A stretch of 64,000 nt of DNA from an uncultured Saprospiraceae bacterium (GCA_937921775.1 CAKZUK010000077.1:1-64000), one strand, 5' to 3'. Counted from the first letter of the stretch, positions 34,344 to 42,454 are shown. Notes: generated from the sequence alone by a model not told the origin. Made by a program: numbers and translations.

Positions 34344-34680
34344 TTGATAAAAGAAAAGTCCGAAGACGGAAGTCCGAAGTTTCACTCGATCGTGGAGTTC
34401 CGCGTTCGCGTGAAACTTCCGTCTTCGGTCTTCGCAAGTCGACCGAGAATTGATCTTGGCGTCCGGAACAAGGTCTAAATGTAAAATGTAAAACCGCAAA
34501 ATTTAAAATATAAAAGTTTGCCCGCGAATGCGAAAACGCTTTGTTTACTACGATTTTCGGTAACTTTTACATTTTGAGTTTATCATTTTGCGGTTTTACA
34601 TTTAAAAACATTCCTAAGGGCCATGCAGTCCAAATATTGATACAACTGCATTCTTGGCCGGCCTGTTCTATCTTCCGTCT
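34344..34680. repeat. Intergenic palindromic island inside the efflux operon
   Basis: Two nested palindromes fill the 355-base gap between the ATPase and permease genes. CCGAAGACGGAAGT (34360-34373) pairs exactly with ACTTCCGTCTTCGG (34415-34428). A 19-base arm at 34484-34502 (AATGTAAAACCGCAAAA inside it) pairs exactly with 34585-34603. Between them, 34430-34466 carries a 37-base segment whose complement recurs at 50745-50781 with 33 of 37 positions equal. The core CTCGATCGTGGAG is at about 34385-34397. Confidence 0.8.
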
Positions 34681-34686
34681 TTATTC

Positions 34687-35352
34687 TCACAGCACCTGAC
34701 TTCCATCAAACAAGCGAACCAAACGATTCGTCTTGCGTGCCATCGTTTCATCGTGAGTTACCATAATGATGGTTGTATTATTTTCTTGATTTAGTCGAAG
34801 TAGGATGTTCATTATTTCGTTGCCCATTACACTGTCCAGGTTTCCGGTGGGCTCATCCGCTAGGATGATTTCGGGATTACCCACGATGGCACGCGCGATA
34901 GCAACCCGTTGCTTTTGCCCACCGGAAAGTTGTCCTGGAAAGTGACTCATTCGGTTTTTTAATCCAACTTGCACAAGTGCCTCCTCAGCTAGTTGACGAC
35001 GTTTTGCGGAACTTACATCTCTATATAAAAGTGGTAGCTCTACATTGTCCACAACTGAGAGGTCATTGATTAGATGAAAACTTTGGAAAATAAATCCTAG
35101 ATGCTTGTTTCGAAAACGAGCGATTGCTTTTCCATTATAATCTTGGATGGTATCGTTTCCAATTTTAATTGATCCCTCTGAAGGTTCATCGATCAAACCA
35201 ATAATATTCAGCAGGGTGCTTTTTCCGCAACCAGATGGGCCCATTACCGAGAGGAACTCACCCGCTTTTACTTCCAGGCTGATCTTGTTGAGCGCCATGG
35301 TTTCAATGGTTTTGGTACGGTAAATCTTACTTACGTTTTGTAGGTTTATCAT
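34687..35352 (-). CDS. MacB/LolD-type ABC transporter ATP-binding protein
   Basis: The 221-residue protein is a single nucleotide-binding domain with Walker [11 protein letters not shown]-loop FIFQSFHLI, signature LSGGQKQR, Walker [14 protein letters not shown] and the switch His in VTHDE. The short length and DEPTGNLDS are typical of the LolD/MacB-type ATPases that drive mechanotransmission by FtsX-type permeases. It lies between the periplasmic protein and the two permeases, on the same strand, and should power them. Confidence 0.96.
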   Translation of the reverse strand: MINLQNVSKIYRTKTIETMALNKISLEVKAGEFLSVMGPSGCGKSTLLNIIGLIDEPSEGSIKIGNDTIQDYNGKAIARFRNKHLGFIFQSFHLINDLSVVDNVELPLLYRDVSSAKRRQLAEEALVQVGLKNRMSHFPGQLSGGQKQRVAIARAIVGNPEIILADEPTGNLDSVMGNEIMNILLRLNQENNTTIIMVTHDETMARKTNRLVRLFDGSQVL

Positions 35353-35384
35353 TGAATTGTTGTTTTTATTTTGAAATCAAAAAA

Positions 35385-35517
35385 TTGGAAATGAGGACTT
35401 GCAAGCTGGGAGGTTTCACCCGACCGCGAAGTCATGCTAGCTTGTCTGTCGGCCAGACGGGGATCAGATAAATTCCACCTTAGCCTAAAAACTTCCAAGC
35501 TCCAAGTCCCCTCTTTG
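35385..35517. repeat. Intergenic palindromic island
   Basis: GAGGACTTG near 35393 and CAAGTCCCCTC near 35505 are inverted at the ends. Inside are TTCACCCGACCGCGAAG (35415-35431) and TCGGCCAGACGGGG (about 35443-35462), whose complement CCCGTCTGGCC recurs in the 38.6-kb island. Confidence 0.6.
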
Positions 35518-36333
35518 CTAATAATCTCCGTTCGATACTAGATTTATAATATCAAGACATAGTTTCTCTAGCTTCTCAAAAGCTGAGGCAGACAAAGTCT
35601 TTTTATTCAGTTTAATTTTACAAGAATTAGCTTCAATTTCGATTCGGTAGCCTCCATCTTCTTTGTTATCTTTCCATACTTGCTTTTCATAACTAGCGGT
35701 AGAAGTATCCTCCAATGCAGCCCTTATTTTTTCTACAATAACTTCTTGCATTCCTTCTGAAAAGGTCGCTGCCAAATTTAAAGAATTATCATTTTCGTTG
35801 ATTGATACAGCAGTTGCTTCTCCTTTATCCGAACCTGCAATTGCCAAGTTAAGGAATCCATTCGATTTACTCTTGGTACTAATCGTAGTACGTGTCTCTG
35901 TTTTTGATGTGGTACGAGTTGGCTTGTGATCTACCTCACTTGAGACCTTTGACTGTTCACCTAATAGTGCAGCAACTTCTTCACCCAAATCACACAATTG
36001 ATTATAGCGATTTCGATTCAACCCTTTCTTGTTTATCTTGATATTACAACGCTTCTTATTCAAGCGAAAAATATAACTTGGATCTGTAGTACTCGCATCT
36101 TCCCAAACATAAGCATTTTTACTAGTCACTTTGGGTTCCACTTCCAACACTCTTGAAACTTCCTCAATGATCGCCTCCGTGGTTTCATCATCAATCGCCA
36201 TACTAAAAAGAGCATCTAAAGAGAATTTTTTTTCTTCGTTAGTAATGGAGATACTTGACTTCGTCTTTTTAGTTTGTGCAAATGTGGTATTCACGAATAA
36301 GAGGCTTAGGATAATTAGACATAAATTTTTCAT
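35518..36333 (-). CDS. Periplasmic protein of unknown function with an internal duplication
   Basis: The 271-residue protein has a signal peptide ending NTTFAQ. Its mature part holds two copies of a ~65-residue unit separated by a Ser/Thr-rich linker. The first copy contains YVWEDASTTDPSYIF, then CNIKINKKGLNRN and a final LCDLGEEVAALL. The second contains QVWKDNKEDGGYRIE, then CKIKLNKKTLSAS and LEKLCLDIINLV. Each unit has one conserved Cys before IKxNKK. The gene lies between the adaptor and the ATPase of the efflux operon on the same strand, so it may be an accessory factor. I know no family. Confidence 0.75.
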   Translation of the reverse strand: MKNLCLIILSLLFVNTTFAQTKKTKSSISITNEEKKFSLDALFSMAIDDETTEAIIEEVSRVLEVEPKVTSKNAYVWEDASTTDPSYIFRLNKKRCNIKINKKGLNRNRYNQLCDLGEEVAALLGEQSKVSSEVDHKPTRTTSKTETRTTISTKSKSNGFLNLAIAGSDKGEATAVSINENDNSLNLAATFSEGMQEVIVEKIRAALEDTSTASYEKQVWKDNKEDGGYRIEIEANSCKIKLNKKTLSASAFEKLEKLCLDIINLVSNGDY

Positions 36334-36402
36334 GGCTTTAGTTTTATATTGTTTTAAAAAATATTTTCACATTAGAGTTTATGAACAGAGAAGTAGAAAT
36401 TC

Positions 36403-37650
36403 CTATTCCAATTCTACTTTATCAAAGCGTTCGTATGATTTCATATCAGAGATAATCACTTGGTCTCCTGCTTTCAAATCACCTCCAGTTATTTCTACAT
36501 AGTTGGAATTCGTGACTCCCAGATTAATTTTTCTACGCACAGCTTCCTTACCGTTTACAACAAATACGTCCTGATTGATTGCGCCGTTAATTCCTGGGCC
36601 ATTTCTGAGTCGGAGTACATTCTCCTTTCGGTTACTAATGAGGAAGACTTCTACACGCATGTTTGAACGGAGGGCAGGATGGTTATTTTCGTTGAGTGTG
36701 ACCACAAACTCGATGGTGTTATTTTCTATAGTAGGAAGGATGCTACTGATTATTCCTTCCAAGTTACTATCGTTGATTCTTACACGCACGGGCATTCCAG
36801 ATTTGACCACCTTAGCATAGCGATCAGAGCAACTTGCTTCAACTCGGAAGCCATCAAGATTCGCAATTCGTACAAGCGCCTCACCTTCAGTTACTTTTTT
36901 GCCGATTGATTCATTCACCCAAGTAACGACACCAGGACGAGATGCTTTTACAGAAGTCGCATTGAGTTTATTACTTAGCTCTGTGATCTTTTTGTCTTGC
37001 ATCATTACTTCCAATTCCAGATTTCGTCGATCGCTGGTGATCACTGCTTTTCGGAATTCAAGCTCGTTGTTCAATTTCTTTTTTTCGAGTTCAGAGATTT
37101 GTAAAGCCAAGCCTGCCTTTTTCACTTCCTGCATAGTTGCGCCACCAAATGACTCTAGGTATTTGACATCTTCCAGTGCTGATTTGAGGCTGAAAACTTC
37201 GAGGTTTTTTATTTGTGCGTTGTAATCGAGTTCACGAAGATTTTTGTCGTATTCTAGTTTTAGTCGAGTGATGTTATTTTTTCGTAATTCCAATTGATCT
37301 TTGAGTGATTCAAGTTCGAGACGAATGTATGCCTGATCGAGATCCATAATCAGGTCGCCTTTTTTTACTTCAGTTCCAGATTTTAGGAATACATTTTTTA
37401 TCTCTGTAGAAATGGGTGCATTTATTTGTTGTTCAAACGAAGGCAGTACCAAACCGGAAGCTGAGATAGTATTCTCTACAGTCCCCATTTCTACCCTTGC
37501 TTTCACAAAATCTTTTTGTTTAACAGTGGTCGTCAGCAATTTGCGTAAGCCGAAGAAGGCAACTACTAAAACAGCAATTGCTACTAGTATTTTTAGCCAG
37601 CGGGACTTGTTCCCATTTCTTTGTTCGCCTATTGAAATTGTTCGATCCAT
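36403..37650 (-). CDS. Periplasmic adaptor (HlyD/MacA-type membrane fusion protein)
   Basis: The 415-residue protein has an N-terminal membrane helix (ILVAIAVLVVAFFGLRKLL). A barrel-sandwich half follows (VLPSFEQQINAPISTEIKNVFLKSGTEVKKGDLIMDLD), then a long coiled-coil hairpin (about 108-220), the second half (ATSVKASRPGVVTWVNESIGKKVTEGEALVRI) and a beta-barrel/membrane-proximal C-terminus. It should bridge the MacB-like permeases and an outer-membrane channel, which is not encoded here. It is the first gene of the operon; a -24/-12 promoter candidate lies 31-49 bases upstream of its start codon. Confidence 0.93.
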   Translation of the reverse strand: MDRTISIGEQRNGNKSRWLKILVAIAVLVVAFFGLRKLLTTTVKQKDFVKARVEMGTVENTISASGLVLPSFEQQINAPISTEIKNVFLKSGTEVKKGDLIMDLDQAYIRLELESLKDQLELRKNNITRLKLEYDKNLRELDYNAQIKNLEVFSLKSALEDVKYLESFGGATMQEVKKAGLALQISELEKKKLNNELEFRKAVITSDRRNLELEVMMQDKKITELSNKLNATSVKASRPGVVTWVNESIGKKVTEGEALVRIANLDGFRVEASCSDRYAKVVKSGMPVRVRINDSNLEGIISSILPTIENNTIEFVVTLNENNHPALRSNMRVEVFLISNRKENVLRLRNGPGINGAINQDVFVVNGKEAVRRKINLGVTNSNYVEITGGDLKAGDQVIISDMKSYERFDKVELE

Positions 37651-37680
37651 GATTTTTTTTGTTGATGTTCAATTAATAAA

Positions 37681-37699
37681 CGCCAAGGGCTGTGCCAAA
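37681..37699 (-). promoter_or_regulatory. Candidate sigma-54 promoter of the efflux operon
   Basis: The minus strand reads TTTGGCACAGCCCTTGGCG. Its TGGCAC-N5-TTGG differs from the TGGCAC-N5-TTGC consensus only in the last base of the -12 box, with the required 10 bases between the GG and GC/GG positions. It lies about 30 bases before the adaptor start, and a sigma-54 activator is encoded at the other end of the gene group. Confidence 0.7.
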
Positions 37700-37775
37700 A
37701 ACCATAACTCTGACTATCAGTTATTTATGTAATTTTATTTTACTAAAGCTGTTCGATATCGAACGCTTTTGTTTG

Positions 37776-37975
37776 GAAATGGAATGGGGCGAGTGGGAAT
37801 GGGGATTAGAATTAGAACCTGGCTGGCTAGAAGACAACTGGGAATTAGAACCTGGCTAGCTAGAAGACAGCTGGGAATTAGAATGGCCTTCTATCGTGAA
37901 TGGGAAGCAGACTCGACGGATATGCCTTTCGAGTACGATCAATTGAGCTATGCCAGCTGAGCCTAGTAGAAGCTA
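37776..37975. repeat. Intergenic island with a tandem 33-bp repeat
   Basis: Two 33-base units at 37810-37842 and 37843-37875 (AATTAGAACCTGGCT...GAAGAC...CTGGG) are identical at 31 positions and followed by a partial third (AATTAGAAT). TCTATCGTGAATGGG follows at 37890-37904. The complement of the unit occurs at 30359-30391 with 29 of 33 positions equal. No gene is seen; the short open frame through it is a product of the repeat. Confidence 0.8.
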
Positions 37976-37986
37976 AGTACGCTTCT

Positions 37987-38541
37987 TCAAACAAACAAAT
38001 CAGGAAACAAAAGATAAGCCTTCATAATAAAGCTAACAGAGTCACCGATCCAAATATTGCCATCCTTTATCATCTGAATGACTTGTTTTGGTTCAAGTAA
38101 AAGTAGTTCAATGTTTTCTGTGATTTCAAGGTTTTGTTTAGAATTGAAGGTAAGATCTTTAGCAAGAAAACCGTAGGTGCTTAGATTGCATTTGGTGGGG
38201 ATGCTGGAAATTTTTCCGAGAGGAATGAGTTGATCTGCTTGAGCTCTAATACCAGTTTCCTCCTCCAACTCAGCTAATGCCGAATCTTCAATTGATTTAT
38301 CTTTTTGTTGGAAACCTGCGGGGAGTTCTATTACCGTTTCGCCGAGTCCGTGTTTGTATTGGCTGACTAGTACGACTTTGTTTCCTGTAGTAATGGGAAG
38401 CACCATTCCTACATCTCCAAGTGGTGAGATAAAAAAATCATCTACAATAGTGCCATCTGGTAATTCTACCGTATGTAGAAGGATTGGAAACCAACTACTT
38501 GGTGATACGTCTTTTTCATTTAGTACTTTCCACTTACTCAT
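37987..38541 (-). CDS. Nudix hydrolase (ADP-ribose pyrophosphatase-like)
   Basis: The 184-residue protein carries a Nudix box in the stretch ELPAGFQQKDKSIEDSALAELEEETGI. The essential glutamates of E-x-x-E-E are present, but the Arg that normally starts R-E-x-x-E-E is Ala (LAELEEETG). The helix before it (VSQYKHGLGETVIELPAGF) resembles the ADP-ribose pyrophosphatase (NudF) group, in which a Q-Y-R/K strand contacts substrate. It should hydrolyse a nucleoside diphosphate linked to a moiety X, in the cytoplasm. It stands alone between two palindromic islands. Confidence 0.88.
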   Translation of the reverse strand: MSKWKVLNEKDVSPSSWFPILLHTVELPDGTIVDDFFISPLGDVGMVLPITTGNKVVLVSQYKHGLGETVIELPAGFQQKDKSIEDSALAELEEETGIRAQADQLIPLGKISSIPTKCNLSTYGFLAKDLTFNSKQNLEITENIELLLLEPKQVIQMIKDGNIWIGDSVSFIMKAYLLFPDLFV

Positions 38542-38559
38542 GGTGTTTTTTTTTGTTAG

Positions 38560-38690
38560 AAAATAAAAGTGGGAAGTTTACCACTATCGCGAAGTTTACC
38601 TAGCCCCCGTCTGGCCACTGGACAGCTTAGGCTGTCGAGTGAGCTTCCTACTTCCCTCCTTTGTCATCCAGAGCGAATCTGTCTACTCGG
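38560..38690. repeat. Intergenic palindromic island
   Basis: GTGGGAAGTTTACCACTATCGCGAAGTTTACC (in two parts at 38568-38600) is followed by CCCGTCTGGCC (about 38607) and GGACAGCTTAGGCTGTC, which is an inverted GACAGC/GCTGTC pair. It ends with ACTTCCC, inverted to the GGGAAGT at the start. It shares CCCGTCTGGCC with the complement of the 35.4-kb island. Confidence 0.6.
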
Positions 38691-38718
38691 CGCAGCCAGA
38701 TAAAATAGAAGCCCCTCC

Positions 38719-39117
38719 CTACTCTCCCAAACTAATCATAAAAAACACAACTGAAAGATACCCCCAAAATAAACTAAAAAGGACATGGACAATACTTTCA
38801 AATCGTTTTCCTTTCCAAAGCGCTGAAGAGTATCCAAAAAACTGAATCAACAAACGTATAAACCAAAAGATAGCAAAACCTAAAGCAAGCTTTTGTCCCA
38901 ATGCTGTTTCGGTCATTTCACTTGACGCGACAACACATAGCAATCCCATCAAAAAAACTCCAAGTGCCACAAAAAAAGTATGGACATAAAACATTTCTCG
39001 ATTTATCAAACTTAATGATCTGAGGTCATTTTTCCAATCAAAATACTTTGGAAAAATAACGTGTGCTAGAGCAAGCAGCATTAGTGTTGATCCGATTATT
39101 TTAAGATGTAATTCCAT
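38719..39117 (-). CDS. Small membrane protein of unknown function
   Basis: The 132-residue protein has four hydrophobic helices: about 4-22 (LKIIGSTLMLLALAHVIF), 43-63 (FYVHTFFVALGVFLMGLLCVV), 76-95 (LALGFAIFWFIRLLIQFFG) and 108-128 (IVHVLFSLFWGYLSVVFFMI). It overlaps the methyltransferase gene upstream by 17 bases and is the last gene of a four-gene operon. I do not recognise a named family. Confidence 0.75.
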   Translation of the reverse strand: MELHLKIIGSTLMLLALAHVIFPKYFDWKNDLRSLSLINREMFYVHTFFVALGVFLMGLLCVVASSEMTETALGQKLALGFAIFWFIRLLIQFFGYSSALWKGKRFESIVHVLFSLFWGYLSVVFFMISLGE

Positions 39118-39874
39118 GTTTTATCTTTTGGGATTTTTCAAGAATAAATGCGCTGACAAAAGCTGTCATTTTTTTTTCATTGGAAATATACAATTGAGAT
39201 GATTCAAATGTACCTTTCCAAGCTACAAGAGGCATAAAATGAAAGAAACCAAGGTTGTAGGCCAGTAGATTTGGTAAATCGCGAAGATGTTCGACCAAGA
39301 CAATTTGGCCATCTGTTTTTAATATTCGGTTCAACTCTTTAAAGAATTGATTGCGCTCCTCAGCAAGTCGGATTTCATGCGCGGCAAAGATGAGAAATAT
39401 TTGGTCTACAGATGCATCGTCCAAAGGCAGTTGCTTCGTTTTTACAGACTGCGTATTCGGAAAAGGCGGGTAAGCTAGCCGAGCTCGCTTGATCGAAACT
39501 TCCGTGTGCAAAGTCGGATCATAGAAATCAAACACAAGTAATTCTGAACTTGGAAATTTGCTTTTCAGCAAAACGCTCGTCTCATCAAACCCAGCATTAA
39601 TATTCAGCATTTTCTCTTTTGCAGAAATGCCCAAATCATCTAACCAATCCATTTTATAAAAGTCGGAAAGATCATAAACATAAAAAGAAACGATCAGTGA
39701 AATAAGCGTAGTTAAGAAAATAAGAATCGCCAGAATAATTGTGTAAAATCGGTAAGATTCACTAAATAAGGGAGTCAACAAAATCAAAATTGATAATATA
39801 GCCAAGGCATAGAAATGCCAATTAAAACGTATGATATTCCATACTCCTTGAAATGGTTTTCTTAATTGTTCCAT
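39101..39874 (-). CDS. Membrane-anchored class I SAM-dependent methyltransferase
   Basis: The 257-residue protein starts with two membrane helices (about 17-37 and 41-68), followed by a soluble methyltransferase-like domain. Motif I is divergent (EKMLNINAGFDETSVLLKSKFP in place of VLDxGxGxG), while the later VDQIFLIFAAHEIR and ILKTDGQIVLVEHLRD match motifs II and III. It probably modifies a lipid or membrane-bound substrate. It overlaps the genes on both sides (13 and 17 bases), so its expression is coupled to the DUF2071-like and small membrane proteins. Confidence 0.78.
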   Translation of the reverse strand: MEQLRKPFQGVWNIIRFNWHFYALAILSILILLTPLFSESYRFYTIILAILIFLTTLISLIVSFYVYDLSDFYKMDWLDDLGISAKEKMLNINAGFDETSVLLKSKFPSSELLVFDFYDPTLHTEVSIKRARLAYPPFPNTQSVKTKQLPLDDASVDQIFLIFAAHEIRLAEERNQFFKELNRILKTDGQIVLVEHLRDLPNLLAYNLGFFHFMPLVAWKGTFESSQLYISNEKKMTAFVSAFILEKSQKIKHGITS

Positions 39875-40602
39875 GTTTCTTTTCTACCTTTTTTCCACGA
39901 ATAAGGAATATCCTTGAGCACAAATGCATTCGCCAAACGAAGGTCCGTTAAATTTAACTGTTCCAAAAATCCAAATTGATACTGAAGTACTTCTACTGGT
40001 TTTGGAATCCAATTCGATCGTACTCCTTCAATAATCAAAACCTCCTTTTTGACTGAATCATAAGTAAAAGTAAATGGCAGTGGACCTGCAAATCGTCGAG
40101 CCTCTTTCCATTCCGAAAATGGAGAATGACCTGGCAAACCTGCATTCTGATTATTCAGATTTACCTGCACTTTAAAATTAGATTTTTTTGAAGTAATTTC
40201 TGTCAATTCATTTTCCGTGCGATAAAGAATATCAGTTGTTGTGTAATTGTATTTTGTAAAAATATTCCCCAACCATTCCATCTTCTTTTTATCGGTTTCT
40301 GATTTGATGATATACAAACCCCGTAATCGCTTTCCAGTAGGGCTATGATATTTTACAAAAACTCTATATCCAATCAGAAAGAAATCATTGCCTATTATTT
40401 TTGGAAAACCTTTGGGACGCAACCCTGATGTTTGCACCATGGCGACTGCTATGAATGCCCATTTATCCTGGAAGCTATCTAACTCTAAGCATTCGGGTAA
40501 CATCGATTCGAGTTCTTCCTTCGGAATGGCGAAGGTCAATACCAAGGACTGCTCGAAAAATGCTTCGACGGCGAAAGGATGAGATTTTGAAAAGATGAAC
40601 AT
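39862..40602 (-). CDS. DUF2071-like (YqjF-type) protein
   Basis: The 246-residue protein fits the DUF2071 pattern, whose fold is related to acetoacetate decarboxylase: IPKEELESMLPECLELDSFQDKWAFIAVAMVQTSGLRPKGFP near the start, then FFLIGYRVFVKY and a later GPLPFTFTYDSVKKEVLIIEGVRSNW. No signal peptide is present. Function of the family is not established. It lies 15 bases after a DoxX-like gene and overlaps the methyltransferase gene by 13 bases. Confidence 0.72.
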   Translation of the reverse strand: MFIFSKSHPFAVEAFFEQSLVLTFAIPKEELESMLPECLELDSFQDKWAFIAVAMVQTSGLRPKGFPKIIGNDFFLIGYRVFVKYHSPTGKRLRGLYIIKSETDKKKMEWLGNIFTKYNYTTTDILYRTENELTEITSKKSNFKVQVNLNNQNAGLPGHSPFSEWKEARRFAGPLPFTFTYDSVKKEVLIIEGVRSNWIPKPVEVLQYQFGFLEQLNLTDLRLANAFVLKDIPYSWKKGRKETWNN

Positions 40603-40617
40603 TAGTTAATAATGAAG

Positions 40618-40980
40618 TTATTTAAAGTTATTCCAATAAACCAATCCACAAAACAATAGCGCAAACAAAAAATTCAGCCCACCCCACATCAACAAATCTC
40701 GTACAAGAAAAAACTCCAAGAAGTTCATGGTCAATACAACAGCAATTTGTAATATACTGTTTACTCTTTTCTCAAAACCACTTAGAATCCAAATGGCCAT
40801 TATGATTTCGGAAAAACCTATGAGTTGACTGAGTAGAGGTGCATATTCGGTTCCCAATATTGCTCCAACAATCTCCTGATGTCGGGGCACTTGATTCAAT
40901 ACTTTACAGTACAGGCCATTTACCAACCAAACGCCCGCGATTAAATAGGTGATTGTTTTTTGGAAAAAGGGTTTTGACAT
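40618..40980 (-). CDS. DoxX-like membrane protein
   Basis: The 120-residue protein has four short membrane helices (ITYLIAGVWLVNGLYC, LIGFSEIIMAIWIL, ILQIAVVLTMNFLEFF and LNFLFALLFCGLVYW). The pattern W-x-x-x-G-L-x-x-K at the end of helix 1 and G-x-x-E at helix 2 are typical of DoxX/DoxD-like proteins. It heads the compact operon at 38719-40980. The role is unknown, perhaps redox or small-lipid linked. Confidence 0.78.
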   Translation of the reverse strand: MSKPFFQKTITYLIAGVWLVNGLYCKVLNQVPRHQEIVGAILGTEYAPLLSQLIGFSEIIMAIWILSGFEKRVNSILQIAVVLTMNFLEFFLVRDLLMWGGLNFLFALLFCGLVYWNNFK

Positions 40981-41137
40981 TAGGGATTTTAATTGGCAAG
41001 ATAGGAAAAAGTTGACGCTATCCCTTCAGTAGTCGCTTGATTCGACTAGGCTTACCCCTTGTCTGATCTAGCGCAAAGACCGCTTCAATATTTAATATTT
41101 CACAACAAGATACTCATTGAGTTTAAGGCTACCAGTT

Positions 41138-41962
41138 CTAATCTCCCTCAGAAGAAATGAGCCTGCGAGCACGCGAGCCAAACATCAAAACAATCCCCAC
41201 CAAAACAAAAGGAACACTCAACCATTGCCCCATGTTCCCAATCATGTTAGCCTCAAATCCTACCTGATCAATCTTAAAGAATTCAATCAATATTCGCATC
41301 AAAAATAACAAAGTCAAAAACAAACCAAATACAAATCCATCTCCCTTAGTCGTTCTAGTTCTATGATAAACCTGTGTCAACAAAACAAACAACAACAAAT
41401 AAGCAATAGCCTCATACAGCTGCGCAGGATGACGCGGCACCATATCAACTCGACTAAACACTACTCCAAAAATAGAATCCGTTGATCGGCCCAATATTTC
41501 TGAGTTCATAAAATTTCCCATCCGAATAAAAGCCCCCGTCAAAGGAATTGCTACAGCTACCTTATCCAGAATCGGCAGCAACTTCACTTTCGTTTTCCAA
41601 CTAAAAAGTACAATAGCGATCAATACCGCGATAGCTCCGCCATGACTCGCCAAACCAGCAAAGCCCACAAACTCAAAACCTCCACTACCCCACCGAAATG
41701 GCAAAATAATTTCTAAGGGCCGCGACAAAAAATAATCTGGTTCATAAAACAAACAGTGCCCCAGGCGAGCTCCCACAAAAGTTCCTACAAAAATATACTT
41801 CGCCAATCGATCAATATCTTCGATCGACAAACTTTCACGCAAATACTGCCGTTTCACCCAGCTATAACCCAAAAATAAGCCAGCCGCAAACAACAAACTA
41901 TAATACCTAATAGAGACTCCTCCAAACAAGTGGACAAGCTCTGGACTCACATCCCAAACCAT
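41138..41962 (-). CDS. lgt: Prolipoprotein diacylglyceryl transferase
   Basis: The 274-residue integral membrane protein matches Lgt over its whole length. It starts with IRYYSLLFAAGLFLGYSWVKRQYL, has the essential His region GGFEFVGFAGLASHGGA, the Lgt signature GAFIRMGNFMNSEILGR and RHPAQLYEA (usual HPSQLYEA), and ends with seven helices in total. It transfers diacylglycerol from phosphatidylglycerol to the lipobox Cys of prolipoproteins in the inner membrane. The window also encodes lipoprotein clients. It appears monocistronic. Confidence 0.97.
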   Translation of the reverse strand: MVWDVSPELVHLFGGVSIRYYSLLFAAGLFLGYSWVKRQYLRESLSIEDIDRLAKYIFVGTFVGARLGHCLFYEPDYFLSRPLEIILPFRWGSGGFEFVGFAGLASHGGAIAVLIAIVLFSWKTKVKLLPILDKVAVAIPLTGAFIRMGNFMNSEILGRSTDSIFGVVFSRVDMVPRHPAQLYEAIAYLLLFVLLTQVYHRTRTTKGDGFVFGLFLTLLFLMRILIEFFKIDQVGFEANMIGNMGQWLSVPFVLVGIVLMFGSRARRLISSEGD

Positions 41963-42262
41963 AATTTTTATTTTTTAATTAGAAAAGAATCTTTAACCTA
42001 AAATAAGTGGTCAAGTTTTTTACATTTTAATTCAGCGCTAGCTAAATTTGAAAACTTCTGCCGTCTTCCACTTTCCATCAACACAACAATCTCCGCGCCT
42101 CTACAGCTTCCACTAAGTGCTTGAGCAACGCTGCACCTATTTGTCTCTACATGCAAAAACTCACTTAAGAGAAAACTCAATTTTATAAGTCAGTTGAAGG
42201 ATCCCTGTTCCTTCCCGCGATTGCCTATCCGCTAAGCAAAGGGGCTAATCATTTTTTCAAAA
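41963..42262. other. Intergenic region, no gene seen
   Basis: This 300-base gap between two minus-strand genes has no convincing ORF or strong hairpin. CGCTAGC and CCGCTAAGC words occur but no long inverted repeat. Confidence 0.4.
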
Positions 42263-42454
42263 TCATCCTCCAGCACAACAAGTAACCATCATCATCAAGG
42301 CAAGCAAAGCAAGCGACCAATGTCGACTAAAAATATTCATCTCATATATTTCCTCAGCTTCAGTCAACAAACCAAGTAGTTCTTCTCGGGGAATCGAATC
42401 CAAACTCTGTCGACATTTATAAATCCCCCAAGCAGGCTTTAATTTATCCAGCAT
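42263..42454 (-). CDS. 63-residue single-pass membrane protein, possible anti-sigma partner
   Basis: The protein has a soluble N-terminus (LDKLKPAWGIYKCRQSLDSIPREELLGLLTEAEEIYEMN) and a C-terminal membrane helix (LALLALMMMVTCC), ending in Gly-Gly. Its ATG lies 11 bases inside the ECF sigma-factor gene, so it is translationally coupled. ECF sigma factors are usually followed by a membrane anti-sigma factor; this one would be unusually small and lacks the zinc HxxxCxxC motif. The assignment is inference from position. Confidence 0.6.
   Translation of the reverse strand: MLDKLKPAWGIYKCRQSLDSIPREELLGLLTEAEEIYEMNIFSRHWSLALLALMMMVTCCAGG

Noticed and set aside
34332-34499. Longer N-terminus (56 residues) for the permease at 32985
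   Set aside because: The added residues read through a palindromic island. The same peptide PDAKINSRSTCE appears from the related island at 50.7 kb, which shows it is a repeat translation. The start MLKNYLKLA at 34331 fits the family.
37769-37960. Plus-strand ORF rich in RTWLARRQLGIR
   Set aside because: It is a direct translation of the 33-base tandem repeat, with no function of its own.
30185-38690. Islands as insertion sequences
   Set aside because: They carry no transposase frame and no clear target-site duplications, and their arms differ from one island to another. I class them as non-coding palindromic repeats.
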